Assembly: GCA_051252455.1 (NCBI GenBank)
Contig: JBPOFM010000002.1
Coordinates: forward strand, 455,535-519,534
Length of the DNA: 64,000 nt
From: JBPOFM01 sp051252455
GTDB lineage: Bacteria; Bacteroidota; Bacteroidia; Flavobacteriales; Flavobacteriaceae
Direction: 5' to 3'
In this document: positions 26,310 to 35,439 of the stretch, in pieces
Layout of the letters: each line of letters begins with the position of its first letter
Numbering within the stretch: the first letter of the stretch is position 1
Program-made: the position numbers and the translations under genes
The notes under the pieces: model-generated
The model's input: only the letters and a program-made list of their open reading frames with translations
The model's database searches: none
Told to the model about the DNA's origin: nothing

Positions 26310-27281
26310 TTAATCTAAAGATTCATTTTCTAACGAAGCTCTTTCTAGCAATCGACCATATTCTTCCGCTGAAAGATTACCGTAATAGAAATTAATTGGA
26401 TTGATGCGTTCTTCATCCTTGAAAACTTCATAATGAAGATGAGGCGCTTCTGAACGTCCAGTGCTTCCTACAAATCCTATTAAATCGCCACGTTTAACTT
26501 TTTGGTTGGAACGAACGTTATACTTATATAAATGGGCATAAAGTGTTACATAACCGTATCCATGATCAATGCGAATGTGATTTCCATATCCTGTGGCTGC
26601 ATCATCAGCTCTCACGACAACACCGTCGCCTGTTGCATAAATTGGAGTGCCTCGAGGTGCGGTAAAATCCATGCCAAAATGAAACTTACGCACCTTGGTA
26701 AAAGGATCAGTTCTGTAGCCATATCCGGAAGCCATACGTGTTAAATCTTCTGTGCTAACGGGTTGTATGGCTGGTATACAGCTTAAAAATTTCTCTTTGT
26801 TTTCTGCCAATATTGCAATTTCGTCCAGTGAGCGCGATTGTACCACAATCTGTTTCATCAAAATATCCATCCGTTTATTGGTTTCGACAATCAATTTGGA
26901 ATTGTCAAATCCTTCAAGGTCTTTATAGCGATTGATACCGCCAAAGCCTGCTTTTCGTTGTTCTTCAGGTATAGGATTGGCTTCAAAATAAAGTCTATAA
27001 ATCGCATTGTCACGTTCTTCAACATTGGCAAGGACACTTTGTGCCTGGTCCATTTTCTTGTTGAGAAGTTTGTATTGTAAATCCATATGTTCCAATTCTC
27101 TTGCTAAAGCACGTTCTCTTGGAGATTCCACAAATCGACTGGCTATAAATACAAACAAGAATGCAAAAAGCGCTGAACCTAGTAAAAAGGTGAAGACATA
27201 CTTAAGAGTTCTGCCCTTTTTACGCTCTATTTTTCTATAGGATAACGATTCAGAATCGTAATAATATTTTACCTTACTCAT
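26310..27281 (-). CDS. M23 family metallopeptidase (LytM-type)
   Basis: The 323-residue protein has one N-terminal membrane helix (YVFTFLLGSALFAFLFVFIA), a coiled-coil-like segment and a C-terminal M23 domain. The zinc ligands are visible: H..D in HFGMDFTAPRGTPIYA and HLHYEV near the end, plus TLYAHL. Such enzymes cleave peptidoglycan cross-links or act as amidase activators. It is the first gene of the minus-strand cluster M23-merR-lemA-TPM-TPM-TPM. Confidence 0.9.
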   Translation of the reverse strand: MSKVKYYYDSESLSYRKIERKKGRTLKYVFTFLLGSALFAFLFVFIASRFVESPRERALARELEHMDLQYKLLNKKMDQAQSVLANVEERDNAIYRLYFEANPIPEEQRKAGFGGINRYKDLEGFDNSKLIVETNKRMDILMKQIVVQSRSLDEIAILAENKEKFLSCIPAIQPVSTEDLTRMASGYGYRTDPFTKVRKFHFGMDFTAPRGTPIYATGDGVVVRADDAATGYGNHIRIDHGYGYVTLYAHLYKYNVRSNQKVKRGDLIGFVGSTGRSEAPHLHYEVFKDEERINPINFYYGNLSAEEYGRLLERASLENESLD

Positions 27282-27295
27282 TGGTTAATTTATAC

Positions 27296-27303
27296 TATTT
27301 TTG
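27296..27303 (+). promoter_or_regulatory. Possible -7 box upstream of alaS
   Basis: TATTTTTG matches TAnnTTTG but lies about 200 nt before the alaS start. If used, it would give a long leader. The rest of the gap (27282-27505) shows no gene or clear hairpin. Confidence 0.3.
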
Positions 27304-27505
27304 CACATTATGATGGCTTTTTCCGCCATAAATAGAAAGCAAACGTAGCTAACTTGAAATTATTTCAACTGTAAATTTAATAAAACTAAATGACAAATGT
27401 CCAAAGTAGTTTTAAACGGTTAAAATTAGGAATAGTTTTAAGGTAATAAGGATCATGTTTGATTTTTAACAGCATTTTATCAGAAATAGTACCATTTAGT
27501 TTTAT

Positions 27506-30118
27506 ATGAAGTCACAAGAAATCCGTTCAAAATATCTAAGTTTTTTCAAAGAAAAACAGCATATGATAGTTCCTTCTGCACCCATGGTGTTGAAAGATGA
27601 TCCAACCTTGATGTTCGTCAACTCAGGGATGGCACCTTTCAAGGAATATTTTTTAGGGAATGCCAAGCCTAAAAGCAATCGTATTGCAGACACTCAAAAA
27701 TGTTTACGTGTTTCTGGAAAACATAATGATCTCGAAGAAGTTGGTTATGATACGTATCATCATACCTTATTTGAAATGTTGGGCAACTGGAGTTTTGGAG
27801 ATTACTTCAAAAAGGAAGCAATTGCTTGGGCTTGGGAATTGTTGACTGAAGTGTATGGTGTTGATAAGGACATGCTCTACGTGACTGTTTTTGAAGGCGA
27901 CAAAGGTGATAATCTACCAATGGACTCCGAAGCTTATGAACTTTGGAAATCTTTTATTTCTGAAGACAGAATTTTGATGGGTAACAAGAAAGACAATTTC
28001 TGGGAAATGGGCGACCAAGGACCGTGCGGACCTTGCAGTGAAATCCATGTGGATATTCGTTCTGCTGATGACAAAGCAAAAGTAGACGGTAAGACATTGG
28101 TCAATGCCGATCATCCGCAAGTCGTGGAAATCTGGAATTTGGTATTTATGCAATACAATCGAAAAGCTAATGGTTCATTGGAAGGTTTGCCTGATAAGCA
28201 CATAGATACAGGAATGGGTTTCGAACGCTTGTGTATGGTGTTGCAAGGTGTTCAATCCAATTATGATACGGATGTGTTTACGCCAATCATTCGAGAAATT
28301 GAGACTATTACAAATAAAGAATATGGAAATGATGATAAGGTAGATGTTGCCATCCGTGTCATTTCAGATCACGTTAGAGCGGTTGCTTTTTCCATTGCTG
28401 ACGGACAATTGCCGAGTAATACTGGAGCTGGTTATGTGATACGTCGTATCTTGAGAAGAGCGATCCGTTATAGTTTTACATTTTTAGACCAAAAAGAACC
28501 ATTTATTTACCGTTTGGTTGATGTGTTGAGCGAAAAAATGGGGAAAGCATTTCCAGAATTGAAATCACAAAAGCAATTGATTGAAAATGTTATTAAGGAA
28601 GAAGAACAATCGTTTTTAAGAACTTTGGACCAAGGATTATTGTTACTCGATAGGATTGTCACACATTCAAACTCTAAAGAAATTTCAGGAAATAAGGTCT
28701 TTGAATTGAAAGATACTTATGGTTTTCCTGAAGATTTGACCGATTTGATCCTTCGTGAAAATGGATTTAGCTATAACCATGAAGAATTCAATAAAAAATT
28801 AAAAGAGCAACAAGAACGTGGTAAGCAAGCATCACAATTAAAGTCTGATGATTGGACCATTTTATGCGAAGATGATGAGCAAGAATTTATTGGTTATGAT
28901 ACTACTGAGGCGAATGTAAAACTAACTAAATACAGAAAAGTGACCTCACAAAAAGAGGGTGAAATGTATCAGTTGGTCTTTAACCTAACTCCATTTTACG
29001 CAGAAGGAGGAGGGCAAGTTGGTGATAAAGGGTATCTTGAAGATGCGTCTGGTGATGTCATATATATTGTAGACACAAAAAAGGAGAATAACATCATTAT
29101 TCATTTTACAAAAAATCTTCCCAACAATTTAAACGACACTTTTAAAGCAACTGTTGATGCCAAACAACGCTTAAGAACTGAATGTAACCATACAGCAACA
29201 CACTTATTACATCAAGCCTTGCGTGAAGTTTTGGGAACTCATGTAGAACAAAAAGGATCTGCCGTTCACTCTAAATATTTACGTTTCGATTTTTCGCATT
29301 TTTCGAAAATGACTGTTGATGAATTACGAGATGTTGAAAATTTTGTGAATGCACGAATTGAAGGTAAATTAAATTTGCAGGAACAACGCAATACACCAAT
29401 GCAAAAGGCAATCGAAGAAGGTGCGATGGCATTATTTGGTGAAAAATATGGCGATACCGTTCGTACCGTTAGGTTTGGTAAATCTATTGAACTATGTGGT
29501 GGCACTCATGTGAAGAATACCGCAGATATTTGGCATTTTAAAATTGTGTCTGAAGGCGCAGTTGCAGCTGGTGTTCGCCGTATTGAGGCGATTACCCACG
29601 ATGCTGTTAAAGATTTCTATTTTGAAAATAACAGAGCTTATTCTGAAATAAAAGATCTTTTAAACAATGCTCAAGAACCTATCAAAGCCTTACAAAATCT
29701 TCAAGCTGAAAATTCTGATTTGAAAAGGCAAATTGAGAATTTACTGAAAGACAAGGCTAAAAACATCAAAGGTGATTTAAAGAATGAACTGACCGATATA
29801 AACGGTGTTCAATTTTTAGCTAAAAAATTAGATTTGGACGCTTCCGGAATTAAAGATGTTTCCTTCGAATTAGGTCAGCAATATGATAACTTATTTTTGT
29901 TATTTGGTGCAGAAACGGATGGCAAAGCATTACTTTCATGTTATATTTCTAAAGAATTGGTTGAAAGTAAAGGCTTGAATGCAGGAACCATCGTCCGCGA
30001 ACTTGGAAAATATATCCAAGGCGGTGGTGGAGGTCAGCCATTCTTCGCGACGGCTGGTGGAAAGAATCCCGCTGGGATTGACGAGGCGCTTATGGCTGGG
30101 AAGGAGTATTTGAAATGA
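27506..30118 (+). CDS. alaS: Alanyl-tRNA synthetase
   Basis: The 870-residue protein is full length for AlaRS. The catalytic domain begins with EIRSKYLSFFKEKQH, and contains motif 2/3 regions such as NLVFMQYNR and DTGMGFERL. The editing domain has HTATHLLHQALR and CGGTHV, the zinc-binding histidines and cysteine. The C-terminal C-Ala domain ends with GGGGGQPFFATAGGK. It charges tRNA-Ala and edits mischarged Ser/Gly. Confidence 0.97.
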   Translation: MKSQEIRSKYLSFFKEKQHMIVPSAPMVLKDDPTLMFVNSGMAPFKEYFLGNAKPKSNRIADTQKCLRVSGKHNDLEEVGYDTYHHTLFEMLGNWSFGDYFKKEAIAWAWELLTEVYGVDKDMLYVTVFEGDKGDNLPMDSEAYELWKSFISEDRILMGNKKDNFWEMGDQGPCGPCSEIHVDIRSADDKAKVDGKTLVNADHPQVVEIWNLVFMQYNRKANGSLEGLPDKHIDTGMGFERLCMVLQGVQSNYDTDVFTPIIREIETITNKEYGNDDKVDVAIRVISDHVRAVAFSIADGQLPSNTGAGYVIRRILRRAIRYSFTFLDQKEPFIYRLVDVLSEKMGKAFPELKSQKQLIENVIKEEEQSFLRTLDQGLLLLDRIVTHSNSKEISGNKVFELKDTYGFPEDLTDLILRENGFSYNHEEFNKKLKEQQERGKQASQLKSDDWTILCEDDEQEFIGYDTTEANVKLTKYRKVTSQKEGEMYQLVFNLTPFYAEGGGQVGDKGYLEDASGDVIYIVDTKKENNIIIHFTKNLPNNLNDTFKATVDAKQRLRTECNHTATHLLHQALREVLGTHVEQKGSAVHSKYLRFDFSHFSKMTVDELRDVENFVNARIEGKLNLQEQRNTPMQKAIEEGAMALFGEKYGDTVRTVRFGKSIELCGGTHVKNTADIWHFKIVSEGAVAAGVRRIEAITHDAVKDFYFENNRAYSEIKDLLNNAQEPIKALQNLQAENSDLKRQIENLLKDKAKNIKGDLKNELTDINGVQFLAKKLDLDASGIKDVSFELGQQYDNLFLLFGAETDGKALLSCYISKELVESKGLNAGTIVRELGKYIQGGGGGQPFFATAGGKNPAGIDEALMAGKEYLK

Positions 30119-30186
30119 TGTCTCGCAATCCAGAGAGAAAATGGGAACGATGAAGCAGAGATTTAAGAAAAAATTCGGTTAATTTG

Positions 30187-30210
30187 ATGAGATTCCCACT
30201 TTCGTGGGAA
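30187..30210 (+). repeat. Hairpin repeat copy A, before the GSCFA gene
   Basis: A 7-bp stem (TTCCCAC at 30193-30199, GTGGGAA at 30204-30210) with loop TTTC is preceded by ATGAGA. It ends 6 nt before the ATG at 30217. The same element occurs at 38496, 39552, 41304 and 51856. The ATG inside the repeat is in frame with the downstream gene and would add MRFPLSWENI to its N-terminus. Confidence 0.75.
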
Positions 30211-30216
30211 AATATT

Positions 30217-31188
30217 ATGAAACTACAAACCCATATAACACTAGAAAAACAAACACATGATCAAATTGATTATCAGTCTAAAATTCTATTATTGGGATCT
30301 TGTTTCGTTGAAAATATTGGCGAGAAATTAGAGTTTTTCAAATTTCAAACCTTTCAAAATCCGTTCGGTATCTTATTCCATCCAAAAGCAATTGAGACTT
30401 TTATTTCAAATATAATTTATAATAAGAAATATACCGAAAAAGATGTTTTTTTTCACAATGAGCAATGGCATTGTTATGATGCACACTCCAAATTAAGCAG
30501 TTCAGATAAAGAGGAATTGCTCAAATCTTTGAATGAAAACCTCAATGTAACATCTGAAATGCTTCACGATGCCACTCATATTATCATCACCCTTGGAACG
30601 GCCTGGATCTACAAGAACTACAAAACAAACTTACCAGTAGCTAATTGCCACAAAGTACCGCAAAAGGAATTTATAAAGGAATTACTATCCGTTGATGATA
30701 TAACCGATTCTCTCAAATTAATGGTGAATCACCTCCATCAAATCAATCCTAAAGTAAATATCATTTTTACAGTTTCACCGATCCGACATCTGAAAGATGG
30801 CTTTGTGGAAAACTCTCAAAGCAAGGCACACCTTATTTCTGCTGTCCACCAAGTATTGAATCAATCTTCCGATATCGTAAATCATAATTTGTTTTATTTT
30901 CCTTCTTACGAAATTATGTTAGATGAACTTCGTGATTATCGTTTTTATACTGAAGACATGCTTCATCCCAATCAAACGGCCGTCAATTATATTTGGGAAA
31001 AATTCCAACAGATTTGGATATCTGACGAAAGTCAAGAAGTTATGAAAGAAGTGGAAAGCATTCAAAATGCAATGAAACATCGACCCTTCAATCCAAATTC
31101 AGAAGCGCATCAGAAATTCCTTCAACAACTAACAAGAAAGAAGGAAACGGTGCATGCACAAGTTCCACACATCCTTTTTCCCAAATAG
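30217..31188 (+). CDS. GSCFA domain-containing protein
   Basis: The 323-residue protein begins MKLQTHITLEKQT and has the motif GSCFVENIG (about 27-35), which names the GSCFA family. These proteins have an SGNH-hydrolase-like fold and unknown function. Conserved later segments include TLGTAWIY and FFPSYEIM-like FYFPSYEIM, then DMLHPNQTAVNYIWEKF, where DxxH completes an SGNH-type triad. The start at 30217 is preferred because the longer version (30187) begins inside a dispersed repeat. Confidence 0.85.
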   Translation: MKLQTHITLEKQTHDQIDYQSKILLLGSCFVENIGEKLEFFKFQTFQNPFGILFHPKAIETFISNIIYNKKYTEKDVFFHNEQWHCYDAHSKLSSSDKEELLKSLNENLNVTSEMLHDATHIIITLGTAWIYKNYKTNLPVANCHKVPQKEFIKELLSVDDITDSLKLMVNHLHQINPKVNIIFTVSPIRHLKDGFVENSQSKAHLISAVHQVLNQSSDIVNHNLFYFPSYEIMLDELRDYRFYTEDMLHPNQTAVNYIWEKFQQIWISDESQEVMKEVESIQNAMKHRPFNPNSEAHQKFLQQLTRKKETVHAQVPHILFPK

Positions 31189-31328
31189 ACTATAATTTAA
31201 GTCTCTTTTTTTTCTCTTATCTCTATTCTGCAATTTCTCAGATTTTAAATATACGCAATTTGTCGTATTGTTTTGCCTACGCATAATCTGCAATTTTGCT
31301 TCATTATAAACCCAAAAATAGTTTTACA

Positions 31329-31853
31329 ATGAAAAATTTTAAGCAAATTATGTTACTAGTAATGACAATTTCTGTGATGTCAATCACTTCATGCTCCAAA
31401 GATGATGATGGAGATGGTGGAGGAGGTAGTACCGCGGAAGGGACAATCACCGCCACGGTTGATGGGCAGTCATTTACAACTCTAGAAATCACCTCTGCGG
31501 CAAATTTGGCAACAGGTGGAGGACAGACAACATTAACCATCCAAGGCAACACAGCCTCGCAATTTGTCAACCTAATAATTTTCGGCTATGAAGGCGTAGG
31601 AAGTTATGAGTTATCTGATAATAATGTCTTTATTTCCGCAAGTTATGTGGTGCCAAATACAAGTGACCCTTTGAACACCCAAATATGGAATGCACCATAC
31701 CAGGATTCTGGTGTTGTGGGAGATATCAACATCTCTACAGATGCGGATGGTAGAGTAATTGGGACATTCAATTTTACTGGAAAAAACACAGAAGATGGAA
31801 GTCTTAAGACGGTAACAGATGGCTCCTTCAATCTATCTAAAATAGAGAACTAA
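31329..31853 (+). CDS. Putative lipoprotein (DUF6252-like)
   Basis: The start at 31329 gives MKNFKQIMLLVMTISVMSITSCSKDDDG, a lipoprotein signal with Cys22, followed by an acidic/Gly-rich linker that is common in outer-membrane lipoproteins of Bacteroidota. The remaining 140 residues look beta-rich and may match DUF6252, a family of unknown function; this is from memory and not certain. The gene ends 2 nt before the next start, so it is co-transcribed with the beta-propeller gene. Confidence 0.7.
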   Translation: MKNFKQIMLLVMTISVMSITSCSKDDDGDGGGGSTAEGTITATVDGQSFTTLEITSAANLATGGGQTTLTIQGNTASQFVNLIIFGYEGVGSYELSDNNVFISASYVVPNTSDPLNTQIWNAPYQDSGVVGDINISTDADGRVIGTFNFTGKNTEDGSLKTVTDGSFNLSKIEN

Positions 31854-31855
31854 TC

Positions 31856-33772
31856 ATGAAAGCGCTATTAAACCAATATAAACTAGTGTGGACGCTAGCA
31901 CTTTTAATGAGTATAAGCACTACATTCGCCCAGAGGGCTGAAGAGCCTGACCATACTTACGATCTAGGTGCCAAAATCAACGAAATGACATTGACAGTCG
32001 GTGGGATTTTGGTCGTGGCAACCAATGATGGAATCGTAGGTATTGATCCTACATCAGATCAATTGACGTTCACATTCAACGAATTTGGAAAGCTTAAACC
32101 AGAGGAGACTGATTTTATCCCAGCCTCCCCATATATTGTTGTTTCCCAAGGCACTGATTCAAAATTTGCTGGTTTGGCAAAAACAAAACGAGCTGTCATT
32201 AATTACCTCAACGGAAATGTGATTTTTAATTCCGATACCAATAATTGGAACCAAATTTATACCTGCAACGTTATATTGCCACAAAATAAATTGGTGGTGA
32301 GTGGGATTCAAAAGCAAGGTGATAAAAATGAAAAGATGACCGTTAGAGTAGCCGTCTATGATTTGACGACGTCTAAAATGGATTATAGTTTTTTTCTCGA
32401 TACACCCGGACGGGTCGGTATTGCAAAAGATTTAAGCGTTACAGGAACTCCCCTTTTGCTCAAGGAATCTCTGATTATACCAACAGCCCAAGGGTTGATT
32501 GCGAAAAAACATAATGGTGATGAACTTTGGACCAACAAAGTAAGGGATATCAATTGGATGGTTGCCGATGCCACAGAAAAAGAAATCTATGGTTTTGAAA
32601 CAACAACAAATGGCAAAAACACCCGTATACATAAGATTGGAACTAATGGCTCTGAATTATGGGAAAATGACCGAAAAGTCCAAGGAATTGTTTCAAATTT
32701 TGAAATTTTGCCACAAGGATTAGCTGTAGTAAGTGATAAAAGCGATGGAGGCGATTCAAGTGTTTTTTCTCAAAAAAATGAGTCTGAAATTGCCTTCTTG
32801 AGTGCGTCTTCGGGCGAAGATTTATGGGCTAAAGCTCCCAAAACAAAAGGTTATGTACAACACTTTTTTGTTCAAGATGATGGAATTTTATTTGGAATTC
32901 AGCAAGGTGGGATCAATAAAATTTCATTTGATGGCCAAACACTTTTCAAAAGACCCTTGAAGACAGGTGAAAATATCATGGTGATGGCAAAATCACCCCA
33001 AGGACTTATTTACATCACTAGTGAAGATGCTAACATAGTGGATTTGAAAACAGGAGAAGAAATTTGGAAAAAACCTCTGAAATACAAAAACTCGGCTGCT
33101 GTTGCTTCTACATTTGACAGTGCTAAAAACAGATATCTCGTCGCTGCTGATGACAAGGTTTACTCCATAGACGCGAATTCAGGAGACGTATCGGAATTGG
33201 CAACGGTGAATTTCGAAGAGAAGGAAGGAGCGGGTTCAATGGAAATTAGAAATGGTAACATCTTTTTAGGATCATCACAAAATATGATGTTGCTCGACAC
33301 CGGCGGAACCCAACGCTTTCATGAATATTATAAATCGCCAGGTAAAAGTGGTTTCATGAAAGTAGTAGGGGGAGTTGTTGCGGTAGCATCCACAGGTCTA
33401 GCCATGGCACATGCAGCCAAAGCAGGTATGAATAGATCAGGCTTTGGAGGTTCGAACAATTTGAGCAGTTACAATGATTATGGGAAGGAAAACAAACGTG
33501 CGGCAGATATGTTTGCCTCAATTGGAGATACCTCTTTTAAAATGATGTCTCAACGTTTTAAGGCTACTTCGGCCACAGAAAATGACCAATTTATTCTAAC
33601 CAAACTTGATGACGGTGTAGGATTAGTGAAAGTGAACAAAGATTCTGGAAAGGTAGATAGCGAGATTGTCCTCAAGGACAAAAAGCCAGAATATCAAGTG
33701 GATGAGTTGGCGGGTTTTTTGTTTTACAAAGCCGATGATGACACTATTTATGCCTATAATCTCAATAAGTAA
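31856..33772 (+). CDS. Secreted PQQ-type beta-propeller repeat protein
   Basis: The 638-residue protein has a signal peptide (LVWTLALLMSISTTFAQR). Repeated blade motifs follow, for example AKKHNGDELWTNKV, IGTNGSELWEN, SASSGEDLWAKA, VDLKTGEEIWKKP and IDANSGDVSELA. These are the G-x-x-x-W pattern of PQQ-like beta-propellers. Near residue 500 there is a hydrophobic insert (GFMKVVGGVVAVASTGLAMAHAA) that interrupts the propeller. It may act as a membrane-associated hairpin. No catalytic residues or cofactor site can be named. Confidence 0.8.
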   Translation: MKALLNQYKLVWTLALLMSISTTFAQRAEEPDHTYDLGAKINEMTLTVGGILVVATNDGIVGIDPTSDQLTFTFNEFGKLKPEETDFIPASPYIVVSQGTDSKFAGLAKTKRAVINYLNGNVIFNSDTNNWNQIYTCNVILPQNKLVVSGIQKQGDKNEKMTVRVAVYDLTTSKMDYSFFLDTPGRVGIAKDLSVTGTPLLLKESLIIPTAQGLIAKKHNGDELWTNKVRDINWMVADATEKEIYGFETTTNGKNTRIHKIGTNGSELWENDRKVQGIVSNFEILPQGLAVVSDKSDGGDSSVFSQKNESEIAFLSASSGEDLWAKAPKTKGYVQHFFVQDDGILFGIQQGGINKISFDGQTLFKRPLKTGENIMVMAKSPQGLIYITSEDANIVDLKTGEEIWKKPLKYKNSAAVASTFDSAKNRYLVAADDKVYSIDANSGDVSELATVNFEEKEGAGSMEIRNGNIFLGSSQNMMLLDTGGTQRFHEYYKSPGKSGFMKVVGGVVAVASTGLAMAHAAKAGMNRSGFGGSNNLSSYNDYGKENKRAADMFASIGDTSFKMMSQRFKATSATENDQFILTKLDDGVGLVKVNKDSGKVDSEIVLKDKKPEYQVDELAGFLFYKADDDTIYAYNLNK

Positions 33773-33790
33773 TTTCATTATTGAGATGAT

Positions 33791-33825
33791 GATTAAGGGC
33801 AAGACGCAAACGATTGCGCTTAATC
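33791..33825 (+). terminator. Hairpin after the beta-propeller gene (probable terminator)
   Basis: Arms 33791-33802 and 33814-33825 pair over 12 bp with one mismatch (GATTAAGGGCAA against TTGCGCTTAATC), with an 11-nt loop. The tail TTTATTAAA is only moderately T-rich, so termination efficiency is uncertain. It ends just before the first histidine kinase frame opens, which argues that the kinase genes are a separate unit. Confidence 0.55.
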
Positions 33826-33833
33826 TTTATTAA

Positions 33834-35384
33834 ATGCTATTTGTCGAAAAAATGCTGCTAAAGTATTCATTTAAAGGTATCTTAGTAATGCTATTAATCA
33901 ATTTTAAAGAAGCGTCAATTTCACTACCTGTTATAAAGGACAGAAGGGAATTGATGCTTTTTTTATTTTGTATAAAGAATAGTCATGCGCTCGTTCTCGC
34001 TATGTTATTATTTTTGTGCAGTTGTTCATTTTCTCAAAGCGTCAGCGCTAATTTAATTTTGAATCAAGAAGATGCTTTAAAAATTGTTCAGCCAAAGAAT
34101 GATTTGAGATTTGATTCCAAAAATCAAAATTTAAAAAATTATTTTCGTTTAGGACTGGCAAGTATTATGATGAGTAGTTACTCCAATATTGGCAATACCT
34201 ATCGCAAACTTAAAAACTATGAGAAGGCGGAAGAGTTTACTTTAAAGTCCCTTGCTGTTCTAGGTTTTGAGGAAAGTAATGAAATGATGCTCGTTAATTT
34301 GGGGAAAATCTACCTTGGGACCATACGTTATAAAAAAGCAAAAAAGATATTGGATAGCGCCATGCAGAATACTCTATCTTATGGCACACGCAAGTATCAA
34401 CTAGAGGCATTTCATCGTTTTCACGAACTCGATGTGAAAACGAGTAATTATAAAATGGCTCTAAAAAACTATATCGATTATAAAAATATTAAGGACTCAC
34501 TTATCAACGAAACCAAGATTAAGCAAATAGCAGAGATCAGTGAGCACTACAAAACGGCTGATAAAGAGCGAAAAATATTACTACAGCGTGCCGAATTGGC
34601 GGAGAAAAAGTTAATTGTACAAGAGCAAAATCTTCAGGTTTTAGGGCTTCTGTCCCTCGGTATGGTTATGACCATGGTTGGGTTCTTATTACACAATCAG
34701 CAAAAATTAAAAAACAAACAACTTCACAAAGAAAAGGAGCTTAAGGAGGCGCTTATCAAGATTGAACAGCAAAATAAACTTCAAGAACAACGCTTACGGA
34801 TCAGTCATGATTTACATGATAAGATTGGTGCACAGTTGACTTTTATTATTTCATCCATAGATAATCTTAAAGATGGTTTTGATATAAAGGATGAAAAACT
34901 GACCAAAAAATTAAATGGTATCAGCGAGTTTACTTCTTCCACAATTTATGAGTTGCGGGACACGATTTGGGCGATGAACAAAAATGAAATCACGTTTGAA
35001 GATTTACAGATTCGAATCTCAAATTATATTGATAAAGCACATGTTTTTGATGATAAGATCAGTTTTTCGTTTAATGTCTCTAATGATGTTGATTTAACGC
35101 GGAAATTTTCGTCAGTGGAAGGCATGAATATCCATCGTGTGATTCAGGAAGCGATTCACAACAGTTTGAAGCATGCCAATCCAAGAAAAATCCAGGTACA
35201 AATTTCACAACAACTTCACAATTTGCTTATTGTTGTTTCTCATGATGGAGATGGATTGGTTACAAAATCTGGGGTGAAGGGCCATTGGTTAATAAATATG
35301 CAAAAGCGTGTCACTGAAATTGGGGGCGAATTGAGGATTGAATCCGAAGCATCGAAAGGTACCAAAATCAAAATTTTGCTATAA
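33834..35384 (+). CDS. TPR histidine kinase with degenerate ATP-binding site (probable pseudokinase paralogue)
   Basis: The frame codes for 516 residues, but the true start may be 33954 (MLFLFCIKNS...), which gives a lipoprotein-like signal ending LCSCSFSQ. Two to three TPR-like repeats, a coiled coil, one membrane helix (LLSLGMVMTMVGFLL) and a HisKA_3 dimerisation domain (SHDLHDKIGAQLTF, His328) follow. The HATPase domain keeps the N box (IQEAIHNSLKHANP). In the G1 box the family DxGxG has become HDGDG, with His470 in place of the ATP-contacting Asp, and the G2 glycines are also lost (GHWLINM). It is clearly a paralogue of the next gene, with fewer TPRs. Confidence 0.82.
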   Translation: MLFVEKMLLKYSFKGILVMLLINFKEASISLPVIKDRRELMLFLFCIKNSHALVLAMLLFLCSCSFSQSVSANLILNQEDALKIVQPKNDLRFDSKNQNLKNYFRLGLASIMMSSYSNIGNTYRKLKNYEKAEEFTLKSLAVLGFEESNEMMLVNLGKIYLGTIRYKKAKKILDSAMQNTLSYGTRKYQLEAFHRFHELDVKTSNYKMALKNYIDYKNIKDSLINETKIKQIAEISEHYKTADKERKILLQRAELAEKKLIVQEQNLQVLGLLSLGMVMTMVGFLLHNQQKLKNKQLHKEKELKEALIKIEQQNKLQEQRLRISHDLHDKIGAQLTFIISSIDNLKDGFDIKDEKLTKKLNGISEFTSSTIYELRDTIWAMNKNEITFEDLQIRISNYIDKAHVFDDKISFSFNVSNDVDLTRKFSSVEGMNIHRVIQEAIHNSLKHANPRKIQVQISQQLHNLLIVVSHDGDGLVTKSGVKGHWLINMQKRVTEIGGELRIESEASKGTKIKILL

Positions 35385-35439
35385 TCTCGTTAATTTTAAA
35401 AATTATAGTATTTTCATTACTCTATCTTAACTAACTATA

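Noticed and set aside
30119..30186. Short frames after alaS (MMSRNPERKWER, and a second 13-codon frame)
   Set aside because: They are too short to judge, overlap each other and show no support. They could be a remnant of a small gene but nothing confirms it.
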